From: Campylobacter concisus
GTDB taxonomy: Bacteria; Campylobacterota; Campylobacteria; Campylobacterales; Campylobacteraceae
Assembly (NCBI RefSeq): GCF_015229955.1
Contig: NZ_JAAKYZ010000007.1
Location: 24,345 to 88,344 of the forward strand
Direction of reading: 5' to 3'
Length of the DNA: 64,000 nt
Part shown: positions 1 to 8,663 of the stretch, in pieces
Layout: every line of letters starts with the position of its first letter
How positions within the stretch are numbered: position 1 is the first letter of the stretch
Program-made: the position numbers and the translations under genes
The notes under the pieces: generated by a model
Told to the model about the DNA's origin: nothing
The model's input: only the letters and a program-made list of their open reading frames with translations
Databases searched by the model: none

Positions 1-824
1 GCATTACCAGCCTATTAAAACCATATAATATTACTTTTCCGATTTTATCTAGTTGGAGAACGTATAGTGATGGAGATAGTGAAATACAACATGAGCATCT
101 AGCAACAGGATTGCCGTCTCTTATATCTGCATATGGATATAAGAGCCAGATATTAGATAATAATAGTATTAATGATGCCATAAGACAAATTGAAATCTGC
201 AATAATACACCAACTATTGGGATTATAGAAAAAAATAGTTTTACTAAGGTTGAGCTTGAGGACAAAAATAAATTGGATTTGTCTATTTATATTCCTAGAA
301 GTAAGTTTTTAGAGGCTTTGAATAGAATTTTTAAAGATAATGATGTGCTAATTATTGGAACCACCGGAAACACATCAAGAGAAATGTATACATTTATGAA
401 AAATACAAATAATTTTTATATGGTTGGAAATATGGGTGGAGCTTTAAGTATTGGACTTGGAGCTGCTAAGGTAGGTAAAAATGTTATAGTATGTGGAGGT
501 GATGCAGAATTTGTTATGCATATGGGTGGACTTACTACTGCTGGAAGATATAAAAACGATGTAAATTTAACTTATATTTTATTTGATAATGAGTCAAATA
601 AATCTACCGGTGGACAGAGTACATATCAAAAGCATTTAGATTATATAAGCATCGCAAAAGCGTGTGGACTATATGTAGTTGATAACATAGTTTATGGTAT
701 TGAAGAATTTGAACAAAAAGTAAAAGTTATTAAAGGATTAAAATTTATCCATGTGAAGTGTGGTCTAGACAATGAAGTGCCAAGACCGCCACTAGAAGTT
801 ATAAAAGTTAATAAATTTAATTAA
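1..824 (+). CDS. Phosphonopyruvate decarboxylase, 5'-truncated by window edge
   Basis: This TPP enzyme converts phosphonopyruvate to phosphonoacetaldehyde, the irreversible second step of 2-aminoethylphosphonate synthesis. The frame is open from base 3, so the N-terminus lies outside the window; an internal TTG at 111 is not the start. The first visible residues include the family segment SWRTYSDGDSEIQHEHLATG. The C-terminal half has the TPP/metal-binding region (GGDAEFVMHMGGL, then DNESNKSTGGQ) expected of the Ppd/Fom2 family. The next gene, 45 bp downstream, is an AEP transaminase fusion, which supports the pathway assignment. PEP mutase would be expected just upstream, outside the window. 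Alternative sulfopyruvate decarboxylase activity is less likely given that neighbour. Confidence 0.9.
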   Translation, partial: ITSLLKPYNITFPILSSWRTYSDGDSEIQHEHLATGLPSLISAYGYKSQILDNNSINDAIRQIEICNNTPTIGIIEKNSFTKVELEDKNKLDLSIYIPRSKFLEALNRIFKDNDVLIIGTTGNTSREMYTFMKNTNNFYMVGNMGGALSIGLGAAKVGKNVIVCGGDAEFVMHMGGLTTAGRYKNDVNLTYILFDNESNKSTGGQSTYQKHLDYISIAKACGLYVVDNIVYGIEEFEQKVKVIKGLKFIHVKCGLDNEVPRPPLEVIKVNKFN

Positions 825-869
825 AAATATACAAATAAACTTAATAAAAGGGATATTTTAAAAAAAGAT

Positions 870-2681
870 ATGATAAATACAGCAGTTATACTGGCAGCAG
901 GTTTCGGAAGTAGATTAAAAGAAAGGACAAAATTAAAACCAAAAGGTCTTTTAGAAATAGAAGGCATTTCTCTTGTCAAAAGAAGTATAGATAATTTATT
1001 ATCATGTGGAATTGAAAAAATATATATAGGTACTGGCTATTTGGCTGAAATATATGAAAAATTTTCACTTAATTATCCACAAATAGAAACAGTTAAAAGT
1101 GATAAGTACGAGATAACTAGTAGTATGTATACTCTTTATTGTATGAAAGAAAAGTTAAATGATGATTTTTTGCTCCTTGAATCTGATTTATTATATGAAA
1201 AAGATGCATTAAAATTTCTTCTTGAAGATGAATTGGACAATATTGTTTTGGCAAGTGATAAAACAAATTCGAATGATGAAGTGTATATAGAGATCGATGA
1301 AAATTATAATCTTGTTTCTTTGTCAAAAAAAAGAGAAGAATTAGGATCTATATACGGAGAACTTGTTGGGATATCGAAAGTTTCAATAAAAAATTATAAG
1401 ATTATGTGTGAGACCTTTGAAAAACAAGATAATCTAAAAATAGATTATGAAAATATCATGGCTAAAATTTCAAGTAAAAGTTCATTTTTTGTTAAAAAGA
1501 TAAACGGTCTTATATGGTGTGAGATAGATGACAAAGACCATTTAAGAAGAGCAATTGAAAAAATACTACCTAAAATAAAGGCAAAAAATATGAAAATTAA
1601 AAGAAATATATTATTAAATCCAGGGCCAGCAACAACAACCGATACTGTCAAAATGGCTCAAGTTGTACCAGATATTTGCCCAAGAGAAAAAGAATTTGGT
1701 GATATCATGGAATATGTTTCGTCCGAACTTACAAGTATTGTTGCTAATACTAATGACTATACCACGGTATTATTTGGTGGAAGTGGTACAGCAGCTGTAG
1801 AAGCTATATTAACTTCCGTTGTTCCATACAATAAGAGCATACTGATTATAAATAATGGTGCTTATGGAACAAGAATGTGTCAAATAGCATCAAGATATAA
1901 GATAAAATATATAGAATTTAAAAGTTCATCTATAGAGCCAGTGGACTTAAAAAAAGTAAAGGAAGTAATAAAGCAAAATAATAGCTCCATTTCTCATCTT
2001 GCTGTTATACACAACGAGACTACTACGGGTATTTTAAATAACCTTAGTGATTTAGGAAAATTGGCAAAACAATATAATATAGAGTTTATAGTAGATGCTA
2101 TGAGTTCTTATGCTGCTATCCCAATCGATATGCAAAAACAAAATATTTCATATTTGGCCTCTAGTAGTAACAAAAATATTCAAGGTATGGCCGGTGTCAG
2201 TTTTGTAGTTGCTAAAAAATCTTCTTTGGATGAGTTAAAAAACATAACACCAAGAACTTTTTATTTAAGTCTTTATGAACAGTATGATAATTTTAAAAAA
2301 AATTATCAAATGAGATTTACTCCACCAGTACAAACCATATATGCTCTTAAGCAAGCTATTATTGAAGCTAAAGATGAGGGTATAGAAAATAGATACAAGA
2401 GGTATTGTAAATCTTGGGAAACTTTAATAAAAGCCCTAAAAGAGATGGGGTTAACTTATTTAGTAAATGACAAATATCACTCTAAAATTATCACTTCTAT
2501 TCATATACCTGATGGTATAGATTTTAATGATATGCATAATTATTTTTATGAGAGAGGCTTTACTATTTACCCTGGAAAGGTGGCAGAATTTAATACTTTT
2601 AGGATTGCAAATATAGGGCAGATAGATAGTAAAGATATTGAAGATTTTATTGTAATTTTAAAAGAGTATTTAAACAGATGA
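870..2681 (+). CDS. pntC: Bifunctional 2-aminoethylphosphonate cytidylyltransferase / AEP transaminase (PntC-PhnW-like fusion)
   Basis: This is a 603-residue fusion. Residues 1 to about 235 are a sugar-phosphate-type nucleotidyltransferase with the signature LAAGFGSRLKERTKLKPKGL and an acidic metal site (LLESDLL). From about residue 245 it is a class V PLP aminotransferase: LLNPGPATTT, the GGSGTAAVEAIL phosphate-binding loop, VDAMSSYAA with the cofactor Asp, and SSSNKNIQGMAG with the Schiff-base Lys. By family knowledge the transaminase makes AEP from phosphonoacetaldehyde and the other half activates it to CMP-AEP, as in PntC-type fusions. Activated AEP would be transferred to a glycan or lipid. 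The stop overlaps the flippase ATG by 4 bp (ATGA), so the two are probably translationally coupled. I infer the cytidylyl specificity from the fusion, not from residues. Confidence 0.88.
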   Translation: MINTAVILAAGFGSRLKERTKLKPKGLLEIEGISLVKRSIDNLLSCGIEKIYIGTGYLAEIYEKFSLNYPQIETVKSDKYEITSSMYTLYCMKEKLNDDFLLLESDLLYEKDALKFLLEDELDNIVLASDKTNSNDEVYIEIDENYNLVSLSKKREELGSIYGELVGISKVSIKNYKIMCETFEKQDNLKIDYENIMAKISSKSSFFVKKINGLIWCEIDDKDHLRRAIEKILPKIKAKNMKIKRNILLNPGPATTTDTVKMAQVVPDICPREKEFGDIMEYVSSELTSIVANTNDYTTVLFGGSGTAAVEAILTSVVPYNKSILIINNGAYGTRMCQIASRYKIKYIEFKSSSIEPVDLKKVKEVIKQNNSSISHLAVIHNETTTGILNNLSDLGKLAKQYNIEFIVDAMSSYAAIPIDMQKQNISYLASSSNKNIQGMAGVSFVVAKKSSLDELKNITPRTFYLSLYEQYDNFKKNYQMRFTPPVQTIYALKQAIIEAKDEGIENRYKRYCKSWETLIKALKEMGLTYLVNDKYHSKIITSIHIPDGIDFNDMHNYFYERGFTIYPGKVAEFNTFRIANIGQIDSKDIEDFIVILKEYLNR

Positions 2682-3991
2682 TTAAAAAAATAAAATCATT
2701 AAAATCAAATAATGAGTTTATGAAATATTTTAATAATACATCATATTTACTTTTTGATAAGATTTTCAAAATGTTAATATCTTTTTTTGTAGTTATATAT
2801 TTAACAAGATATTTGGGCCCAGAAAGGTTTGGTTTGCTTTCATATGCTCAGAGCTTTGTAAGTATATTTATTGCATTTGCCTCTTTAGGTCTAAGTCAAA
2901 TTATAGTAAGAGATATTGTAAACGATCAAAATAATGTAGATAAGGTGCTTGGAACCGCATTTTTTATGATGCTTACCTCGTCTATTATATCCATGGGAGT
3001 TATTTTTATATTAAGTTTTTTTATTTATAAAGAATCTCAAACTAGGTTATTAGTAAATATAGTGGCAATAACTGTTATTTTTCAAGTTTTTTATATTTTA
3101 ATTGAAAGTTTTTTCCAAGCAAGAGTTTTATCAAAATATATAGTTTTTGCTAGTAATACAGGTTTTTTGGTTTCATCTTTTATAAAAATATTATTAGTTT
3201 ATTTTAGTATGCCATTAATGTATTTTGCATATGCGCTTGTGTTCGATAGTCTTTTTTTAGCATTGAGTTGTTTGTTTATATATAATTACAAGGGCGGAAA
3301 TATATTAGGTTGGAAAATTGAAAAAGTATTGTTAAAAAAATATATAAAAATTTCTATACCAATGCTTATGGTATCTATAACAGCATTTATATATACAAGA
3401 ACTGATCAAATTATGATAAAACATATGCTTGGGGACGATGCAAATGGGAACTATGCAGCAGCAATAAGAGTTAGTGAACTGTTTTATTTTATTCCTAGTA
3501 TTATCGTGGCTTCTATATATCCAAAATTAGTAGAATTAAAATTACAAAATCAAGACAGCTATTTAAAACTACTTGAAAAACTTTATAGATTGGTATTGTG
3601 GATATCTATTCCGATTGCCTTAATAATGACCTTTTGTAGTAGTTTTATTATTACAATATTATATGGTGAAAAGTTTGCTAGTGCCCCGCATATTTTATCT
3701 GTCCTTTCATGGTGTATTATCTTTGCATCGATTGATGCAGTTTTTGTAAAAATACTCTATGTTGAAAAATTTGAGTCAAGGTATTTATATAAAAGCACAT
3801 TTGGTGTATTAATTAATATAGTACTTAACTATATTTTAATTAATACACATGGTGTTGTTGGTGCTGCTATGGCGACACTAATTACACTAATATGTGTAAG
3901 TTATGTTTTTGATTTGTTGGATCCGAAATTAAGAGAATATTATTATTTAAAACTAGTATGTTGGACACCACTAAATAATGTTAAGGAATAA
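2678..3991 (+). CDS. Oligosaccharide flippase (Wzx-like, MOP superfamily)
   Basis: This 437-residue integral membrane protein has about 12 hydrophobic segments. The N-terminal pattern, FDKIFKMLISFFVVIYLTRY followed by LGPERFGLLSYA, is typical of polysaccharide-biosynthesis MOP flippases, as is TRTDQIMIKHMLG in the middle. It probably moves an undecaprenyl-linked repeat unit across the inner membrane. It sits at the head of the glycosyltransferase block and overlaps the upstream fusion gene by 4 bp. The family is secure; the exact glycan and the Wzx name are inferred from context. No Wzy polymerase is recognisable in the window. Confidence 0.85.
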   Translation: MIKKIKSLKSNNEFMKYFNNTSYLLFDKIFKMLISFFVVIYLTRYLGPERFGLLSYAQSFVSIFIAFASLGLSQIIVRDIVNDQNNVDKVLGTAFFMMLTSSIISMGVIFILSFFIYKESQTRLLVNIVAITVIFQVFYILIESFFQARVLSKYIVFASNTGFLVSSFIKILLVYFSMPLMYFAYALVFDSLFLALSCLFIYNYKGGNILGWKIEKVLLKKYIKISIPMLMVSITAFIYTRTDQIMIKHMLGDDANGNYAAAIRVSELFYFIPSIIVASIYPKLVELKLQNQDSYLKLLEKLYRLVLWISIPIALIMTFCSSFIITILYGEKFASAPHILSVLSWCIIFASIDAVFVKILYVEKFESRYLYKSTFGVLINIVLNYILINTHGVVGAAMATLITLICVSYVFDLLDPKLREYYYLKLVCWTPLNNVKE

Positions 3992-3993
3992 AA

Positions 3994-4794
3994 ATGCAAT
4001 CTAAAATTAGAAGAATGGCAAAAATAATAATGCCAAGACTATATAGAAAATTGAGTGAAATGCGAAAAAAACAGGTTATTAATAAGTTAAAAGATAACTA
4101 CCCAAACTTAAAAATATTTGGTCCTATTTCTCAGGGCAATAGAAAATTATTCTCACAAGATAATCAAGATTATATCATATATGAAAATTTTTTTAAAAAT
4201 AAAAAAGATGGTTTTTTTTGCGACATTGGCGGGAATCATCCGTTAAAGATAAATAATACTTTATATTTCGAGCAATTAGGCTGGCACGGTGTAGCCTTTG
4301 AACCTTTGCCGTATCTGGCTGATCTTTGGATTAGGCACAGGAAGGCAAAGCTTTTTTCTTATGCTCTTTCTGATGCTGAAAAGGAAATGGTTTTTACTAT
4401 TGTAAAAAATACCACCGGATGGGAAGACATGCTTTCTTTTGTCAAAGAAACAAGAACTATAGATTATGAATATGAAACGGAAGAAATTTTAGTGAAGGCT
4501 AGGACCTTTAGAGAAGTTATGAAAGAGGAAAATATTACTCATATAGATTATTTATCATTAGATGTTGAAGGGCACGAATTAAATGTATTAGAAGGAATTG
4601 ATTTTAATGCCGTTAGAATTAATGTATTAACTATAGAAAATAACCCTCCTTGCTCTCCGATTTATGGAGATGAGTCAATAAGAAAAATTATGTTAAAAAA
4701 TGATTTTGTTTTATGGGGAAGAATAATCGGCTTGGATGATATCTATGTGCATAAAGATTACTTAAAGCAATCTCTTGGTGGAGAGTTGCTATAG
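3994..4794 (+). CDS. FkbM-family methyltransferase
   Basis: This 266-residue SAM-dependent methyltransferase fits the FkbM family. It shows the glycine-rich CDIGGNHP motif near residue 74, GWHGVAFEPLP (acidic residue for the SAM ribose), and the C-terminal family block HIDYLSLDVEGHELNVLEGI. FkbM proteins O-methylate sugars or other small-molecule hydroxyls; here a glycan substrate is inferred from the neighbours. It starts 2 bp after the flippase stop and is followed 2 bp later by a GT10 gene, so it belongs to the same transcript. The acceptor sugar cannot be read from the sequence. Confidence 0.85.
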   Translation: MQSKIRRMAKIIMPRLYRKLSEMRKKQVINKLKDNYPNLKIFGPISQGNRKLFSQDNQDYIIYENFFKNKKDGFFCDIGGNHPLKINNTLYFEQLGWHGVAFEPLPYLADLWIRHRKAKLFSYALSDAEKEMVFTIVKNTTGWEDMLSFVKETRTIDYEYETEEILVKARTFREVMKEENITHIDYLSLDVEGHELNVLEGIDFNAVRINVLTIENNPPCSPIYGDESIRKIMLKNDFVLWGRIIGLDDIYVHKDYLKQSLGGELL

Positions 4795-4796
4795 AT

Positions 4797-5795
4797 ATGA
4801 AAACAATAGCATTTTATTGCGAATACGATAAACGAGTAAACGATGATCATTTTCTGCTTCACTATCCATTAACGAATGAATATGTTAGTTTGACTAATGA
4901 TTTAAAAAGAATAGGGTATGAAATTCATACTTTGGATATATATAAAAAACAAAACATTGATCCGGACATTTGTATTTTTTTGGATATGCCGACTTTTAGT
5001 ATAAACAAGATCATAAATAAGAAAAAAACAAAATCAATAGTAATGTTACGAGAAGCAGAAATTATAAATAAAATCAATTACGATAAAAAACGACACCAAG
5101 AATTTGATTTTATTCTAACATGGAAAAATAGTTTAATAGATAATAAAAAGTACTTTTTCTTCCCATCTACAAGGTATGTTTTTTCAGGAAGGGCAATAGT
5201 TAAAGACTATCTAGATAGAAAGCTATGTGTTTTGATTAATAGCAATCTATCATCAAAGATAAAAGGGGAGTTATACTCACATAGGTTTAAAATCATTAGA
5301 TGGTTTGAAAAAAAATATATTAATGATTTTGATTTGTATGGCTATGGGTGGGATAAATATATACTAAAAATTAGAAATAAAACTATATTTAGCTCAAAAC
5401 TATTGGCGCCCAAAAGGATCTCTTATAAAGGCACTGTTGAAGACAAGATAGCAACTATAAGTAAGTACAAGTTTGTGATTTGTTTTGAAAATGCAAATAA
5501 TGTGGAAGATTATGTTAGTGAAAAGATATTTGATTGTTTTTTGGCCAGCACGGTTCCTATCTATTTGGGGGCACCAAATATTGAAAAAATTATCCCGAAA
5601 GAATGTTTTATAGATTTTAGACAATTTAATTCTATTGATGAAATGCATGCATTTATATCTAGCATAGAAGATAAAAGGTATTTGGAGTATATAGATAATA
5701 TTAATTCATATATAAATTCTAATATGGCTAAAAGATATAGCCTTGAAAATTGGGTTAATTCTATAAAAAAAGTTATAAGGTTATGTAATGTTTAA
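4797..5795 (+). CDS. Glycosyltransferase family 10 (fucosyltransferase-like)
   Basis: This 332-residue protein carries the C-terminal GT10 signature: KFVICFENANNVEDYVSEKI, then FLASTVPIYLGAPN and IPKECFIDFR. These are the GDP-sugar binding and structural motifs of alpha-1,3/1,4-fucosyltransferases. The N-terminal acceptor-binding half (residues 1-150) is divergent, as is usual. No membrane segment is visible, so it probably acts at the cytoplasmic face of the inner membrane. Fucose as donor is a family-based guess: no GDP-fucose synthesis genes are in the window. The 3' end overlaps the next gene by 8 bp. Confidence 0.8.
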   Translation: MKTIAFYCEYDKRVNDDHFLLHYPLTNEYVSLTNDLKRIGYEIHTLDIYKKQNIDPDICIFLDMPTFSINKIINKKKTKSIVMLREAEIINKINYDKKRHQEFDFILTWKNSLIDNKKYFFFPSTRYVFSGRAIVKDYLDRKLCVLINSNLSSKIKGELYSHRFKIIRWFEKKYINDFDLYGYGWDKYILKIRNKTIFSSKLLAPKRISYKGTVEDKIATISKYKFVICFENANNVEDYVSEKIFDCFLASTVPIYLGAPNIEKIIPKECFIDFRQFNSIDEMHAFISSIEDKRYLEYIDNINSYINSNMAKRYSLENWVNSIKKVIRLCNV

Positions 5796-6483
5796 AAGAA
5801 ATGACTGGAATCCAAAAATATTAGAGTTCTTTTTAAATGCAAATTTTTTAGAGAGAAAGGAACTTTGGAGATATATTCAAAAATTTTCAAAAAATTTTAA
5901 TGGCTCTATTTTGGATTTAGGCTGCGGAACAAAACCTTATATCGATCTATTTGAATGTAAGAGATATATAGGTCTTGAACTAATAGGGGGGGGCAGAACA
6001 ATGCCGATTTTTTATGATGGTAATACTTTCCCTTTTTAGGATAGTTCATTTGATGGTCTTGTTAGTTTTCAGGCTATATACCAGGCAGATAATATTGAGA
6101 ATATTATGAAAGAAATTAACAGAGTACTAAGAATTAACGGTAAAATTTTAATTTCTGTACCGTTTATATGGTTTGATGGCGAAAAGCACTCCGAGAGAAA
6201 ATTTTCTACTTATTACGCAGAAAAGCTTTTTATTGATTATGGATTTGAAATTATAAAACGAGAAAAAACAAATCCAAATTTAAGCTCACTATTTTTGCTA
6301 GCAAACGTATATTTTAATGATATGATTGGTAAAATTACTTTTAAGTTTCTAAGAAGAATTTTAAAATTGTTAGTTACTCCTTTCTTAAATTTAATTGGAT
6401 TACTAAATTTAAAGTTTTGTCAAAAAACAACCAATCTTTATATTGATTCGGTAATTTATGCTATTAAGGTAAAAAATGTTTAA
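5788..6483 (+). pseudogene. Class I SAM methyltransferase interrupted by one in-frame amber codon
   Basis: Two open stretches, 5788-6039 and 6106-6483, lie in the same frame and are separated only by a TAG at 6037-6039. Read through the TAG, the product is about 231 residues with a normal methyltransferase layout: motif I ILDLGCGTKPY, then NTFPF-[stop]-DSSFDGLVSFQAIY, then VLRINGKILISVPF. The stop falls inside the conserved PF-x-D-x-SFD motif, so one base change (CAG or AAG to TAG would do) explains it. An 8-G tract at 5986-5993 lies upstream in the same frame. The 3' end overlaps the next gene by 8 bp, as in an intact operon. It could be a fresh null mutation, a sequencing error, or a gene whose product is the short N-terminal fragment. 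Confidence 0.8.
5986..5993 (+). repeat. G8 homopolymer tract (candidate phase-variation site)
   Basis: There are eight consecutive G residues inside the methyltransferase reading frame, coding Gly-Gly-Gly. Poly-G tracts of about this length in surface-glycan genes are the usual slipped-strand phase-variation switches of Campylobacter. At eight Gs the frame agrees on both sides of the tract, but the downstream amber codon still stops translation. A gain of one G would meet a TGA shortly after the tract. Confidence 0.6.
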
Positions 6484-7396
6484 TATTATAAAAAAAATTA
6501 TCGAGAATCTTTTTAAGACGCATCAGTGGTATATTTTAATAAAAAAGTCAAATGAAAGTGTTTGGAGTAGACTAAAACAACCAAAAGATGTAAGTAGAGC
6601 AGATCCATTTATTATATATAAAGATGGTAAGTATTATATATTTTTTGAAGAATTTGATATAAAAAAAAGGCACGGCTACTTATGCGCTGGAGAGTATTGT
6701 CGGAATTGTAATGAAATTAAAAACATAAGAGTTATATTGAATGAAAAATACCACTTATCATTTCCAAATGTCTTTTTATATAAAAATGAATATTACATGA
6801 TTCCAGAAAGTAGTGAAAACAAAACAATAGACTTGTATAAATTTATAAATTTTCCATATAGTATAGTAAAAATAAAAACATTAGTAAATGATATAAGTGC
6901 AGCAGACAATGTCCTTTTGTTTAAAGATCAAAAAGTTTATTTATTTACTAGCATTTATGCTCATAGTAGATGTTTACACTCTGAGAATTTATCTATATAT
7001 CAGTCTAATGACCTTTTAAACGATGATTTCGTAGAGGTTCATAATAATCCAGTGCTTACAGATAAAGAATTTGTTAGAAATGGGGGACGGTTTATAGAAG
7101 ATGAGTCTGGCTTCTTTAGAGTTTCCCAAGATTGTAAAAAGAGATATGGGTATAAAATTAATTTTATGAAAGTCAATAAAATAACCGACACAGAATATGA
7201 AGAAGAAGTATCTAAAATGATTTATCCACCAAAAGGCTATATAGCTTTTCATACATATAATATTGCTAATGATATAGAGATAGCAGACGGAAAAATAGTT
7301 TTAAAAAATCTATTTGTTTTAATAGATAATTTTATTGATTTATTAAAATTAATTTTCAAAAAGATTAGGATAGGATTTGTTAATCGGCAGATTTAA
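6476..7396 (+). CDS. Five-bladed beta-propeller glycan-processing protein (GH43/GINT1 N-terminal-like)
   Basis: This 306-residue protein has repeated propeller strands of the form RADPFIIYKDGKYYIFFEE, SFPNVFLYKNEYYMIPES and AADNVLLFKDQKVYLFTS. The pattern matches the domain found at the N-terminus of glucosamine inositolphosphorylceramide transferase-like proteins and the GH43/GH68 fold. Bacterial members occur in O-antigen and capsule clusters, sometimes fused to a formyltransferase or glycosyltransferase, and their reaction is largely undefined. No signal peptide is seen. The ATG overlaps the broken methyltransferase gene by 8 bp. I am fairly sure of the fold, not of an enzyme activity. Confidence 0.62.
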   Translation: MFNIIKKIIENLFKTHQWYILIKKSNESVWSRLKQPKDVSRADPFIIYKDGKYYIFFEEFDIKKRHGYLCAGEYCRNCNEIKNIRVILNEKYHLSFPNVFLYKNEYYMIPESSENKTIDLYKFINFPYSIVKIKTLVNDISAADNVLLFKDQKVYLFTSIYAHSRCLHSENLSIYQSNDLLNDDFVEVHNNPVLTDKEFVRNGGRFIEDESGFFRVSQDCKKRYGYKINFMKVNKITDTEYEEEVSKMIYPPKGYIAFHTYNIANDIEIADGKIVLKNLFVLIDNFIDLLKLIFKKIRIGFVNRQI

Positions 7397-7411
7397 AAAT
7401 GATGGTAGAAA

Positions 7412-7528
7412 ATGAGAGAATTTAATTCGTTTCAAATAAAAGCTAAAAATGTTTTATTCCTTCTTGAAAATGGAATTAGAAATATTTTAGATCATTTTGG
7501 TTTGCTTGCAACTGTCAAAAAATACTAG
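7412..7528 (+). CDS. Possible 38-residue ORF or gene remnant
   Basis: A short frame (ATG 7412, stop TAG 7526) fills most of the 139-bp gap between the propeller gene and the next glycosyltransferase. It reads MREFNSFQIKAKNVLFLLEN followed by a plausible amphipathic C-terminus ending in VKKY. No good ribosome-binding site precedes it, and I do not recognise it. It may be the C-terminal stub of a deleted gene. The gap is otherwise unusual in a cluster where genes abut or overlap. Confidence 0.25.
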   Translation: MREFNSFQIKAKNVLFLLENGIRNILDHFGLLATVKKY

Positions 7529-7535
7529 GCAAATA

Positions 7536-8663
7536 ATGAAGAAAATAGTTTTTTTAAACTCTACAATGCAAGCTGGTGGACCAGCTAGAGTTATCAATTT
7601 ATGGAGTAATTATTTTATAGATAAGGGTTATGATGTAGAGATAGTATCTAATATTGATGTACCGCTTTTCTATGATTTTAATAAAAAAATTAAATATTCC
7701 ATTTTGGGTATTGATAAATTTCAACAACGATCAAGAGCTAGAACTCTTTTTAAAATATTTAAATTTATATATAAAAGAAGAGATGAAATACACATTTACA
7801 ATAAAGCTCTATATATACCATATCTGTATTTACTCAAAAAAATAGGTTTGATAGATAAAAGTATAAAATTGGTTTATTTTGCTCATGGTGGAAGTAGTGA
7901 TTTTATAACACTGTATGATAATTTTAAAAATTATATGATAGCTTGTACGTTTGATAATATTATTGCATTACATAATGATTACGATAGTTTTGATAGTGCT
8001 ACCGTTAAGAAAGCATTTAAAAGAAAAATAATTGATAAAATTTTTAAAGATTATTGGCAAGAGATCGCAAGTAAAATAGTGTATATACCAAATCCAGTCA
8101 CTTTTTATGTTGAAAATCCTAGTAATTTGATGCAAAAAAATGTTTTAGCTGTAGGAAGACTTGACAAAGTGAAAGGATTTGATTTATTGATAAAATCATG
8201 GAAATTAATTTGTGATGATGTTGGAGAGTGGAGACTGAGGATTATCGGCAGCGGACAGGAAGAAGATAATCTCAAAAGAATATGTGAAGAGCTTGATGCA
8301 AGAAATATTGAATTTATACCACAGCAATTTGATATTAAACAATACTATATTGATAGTTCAATTTATGTAATGTCTTCCATTGAGGAGGGAATGCCAATGG
8401 TTGTAATAGAGGCCATGGAGTGTGGCTTGCCCATAGTAGCCTTTGATAATGTCGGAGCTAAATTTTTAGTCAAACATGGCAAAAATGGACTAGTGTGTCG
8501 CACTGGAGATATTGCTACTTTATCGACAAATTTAAAGAAATTGATAGATGATTTTAATCTTAGACTAGAGTTTGGAAAAACGTCGAAAGAGTATGCAAAG
8601 AAATTTCATATAGAAAATATATCACCTAAATGGAAGCCAATTTTAGGAAAGAATAATGCATAA
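7536..8663 (+). CDS. Glycosyltransferase family 4 (GT-B)
   Basis: This 375-residue retaining GT-B enzyme begins MKKIVFLNSTMQAGGPARVI, whose glycine-rich loop is typical of GT4. The C-terminal half has NVLAVGRLDKVKGFDLLIKS, the IIGSG turn, and the nucleotide-sugar motif SSIEEGMPMVVIEAMECGLP with the E-x7-E spacing. I chose the ATG at 7536, with AGG at 7527-7529 as a weak ribosome-binding site, over an in-frame TTG at 7497 that would add 13 unlike residues. It ends overlapping the sulfotransferase start (ATGCATAA), so the two are coupled. Donor and acceptor are unknown. Confidence 0.88.
   Translation: MKKIVFLNSTMQAGGPARVINLWSNYFIDKGYDVEIVSNIDVPLFYDFNKKIKYSILGIDKFQQRSRARTLFKIFKFIYKRRDEIHIYNKALYIPYLYLLKKIGLIDKSIKLVYFAHGGSSDFITLYDNFKNYMIACTFDNIIALHNDYDSFDSATVKKAFKRKIIDKIFKDYWQEIASKIVYIPNPVTFYVENPSNLMQKNVLAVGRLDKVKGFDLLIKSWKLICDDVGEWRLRIIGSGQEEDNLKRICEELDARNIEFIPQQFDIKQYYIDSSIYVMSSIEEGMPMVVIEAMECGLPIVAFDNVGAKFLVKHGKNGLVCRTGDIATLSTNLKKLIDDFNLRLEFGKTSKEYAKKFHIENISPKWKPILGKNNA

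Noticed and set aside
6037..6039. Pyrrolysine or programmed read-through at the amber codon
   Set aside because: No suppressor tRNA or stimulatory structure is seen and release factor 1 is present; a simple mutation explains it.
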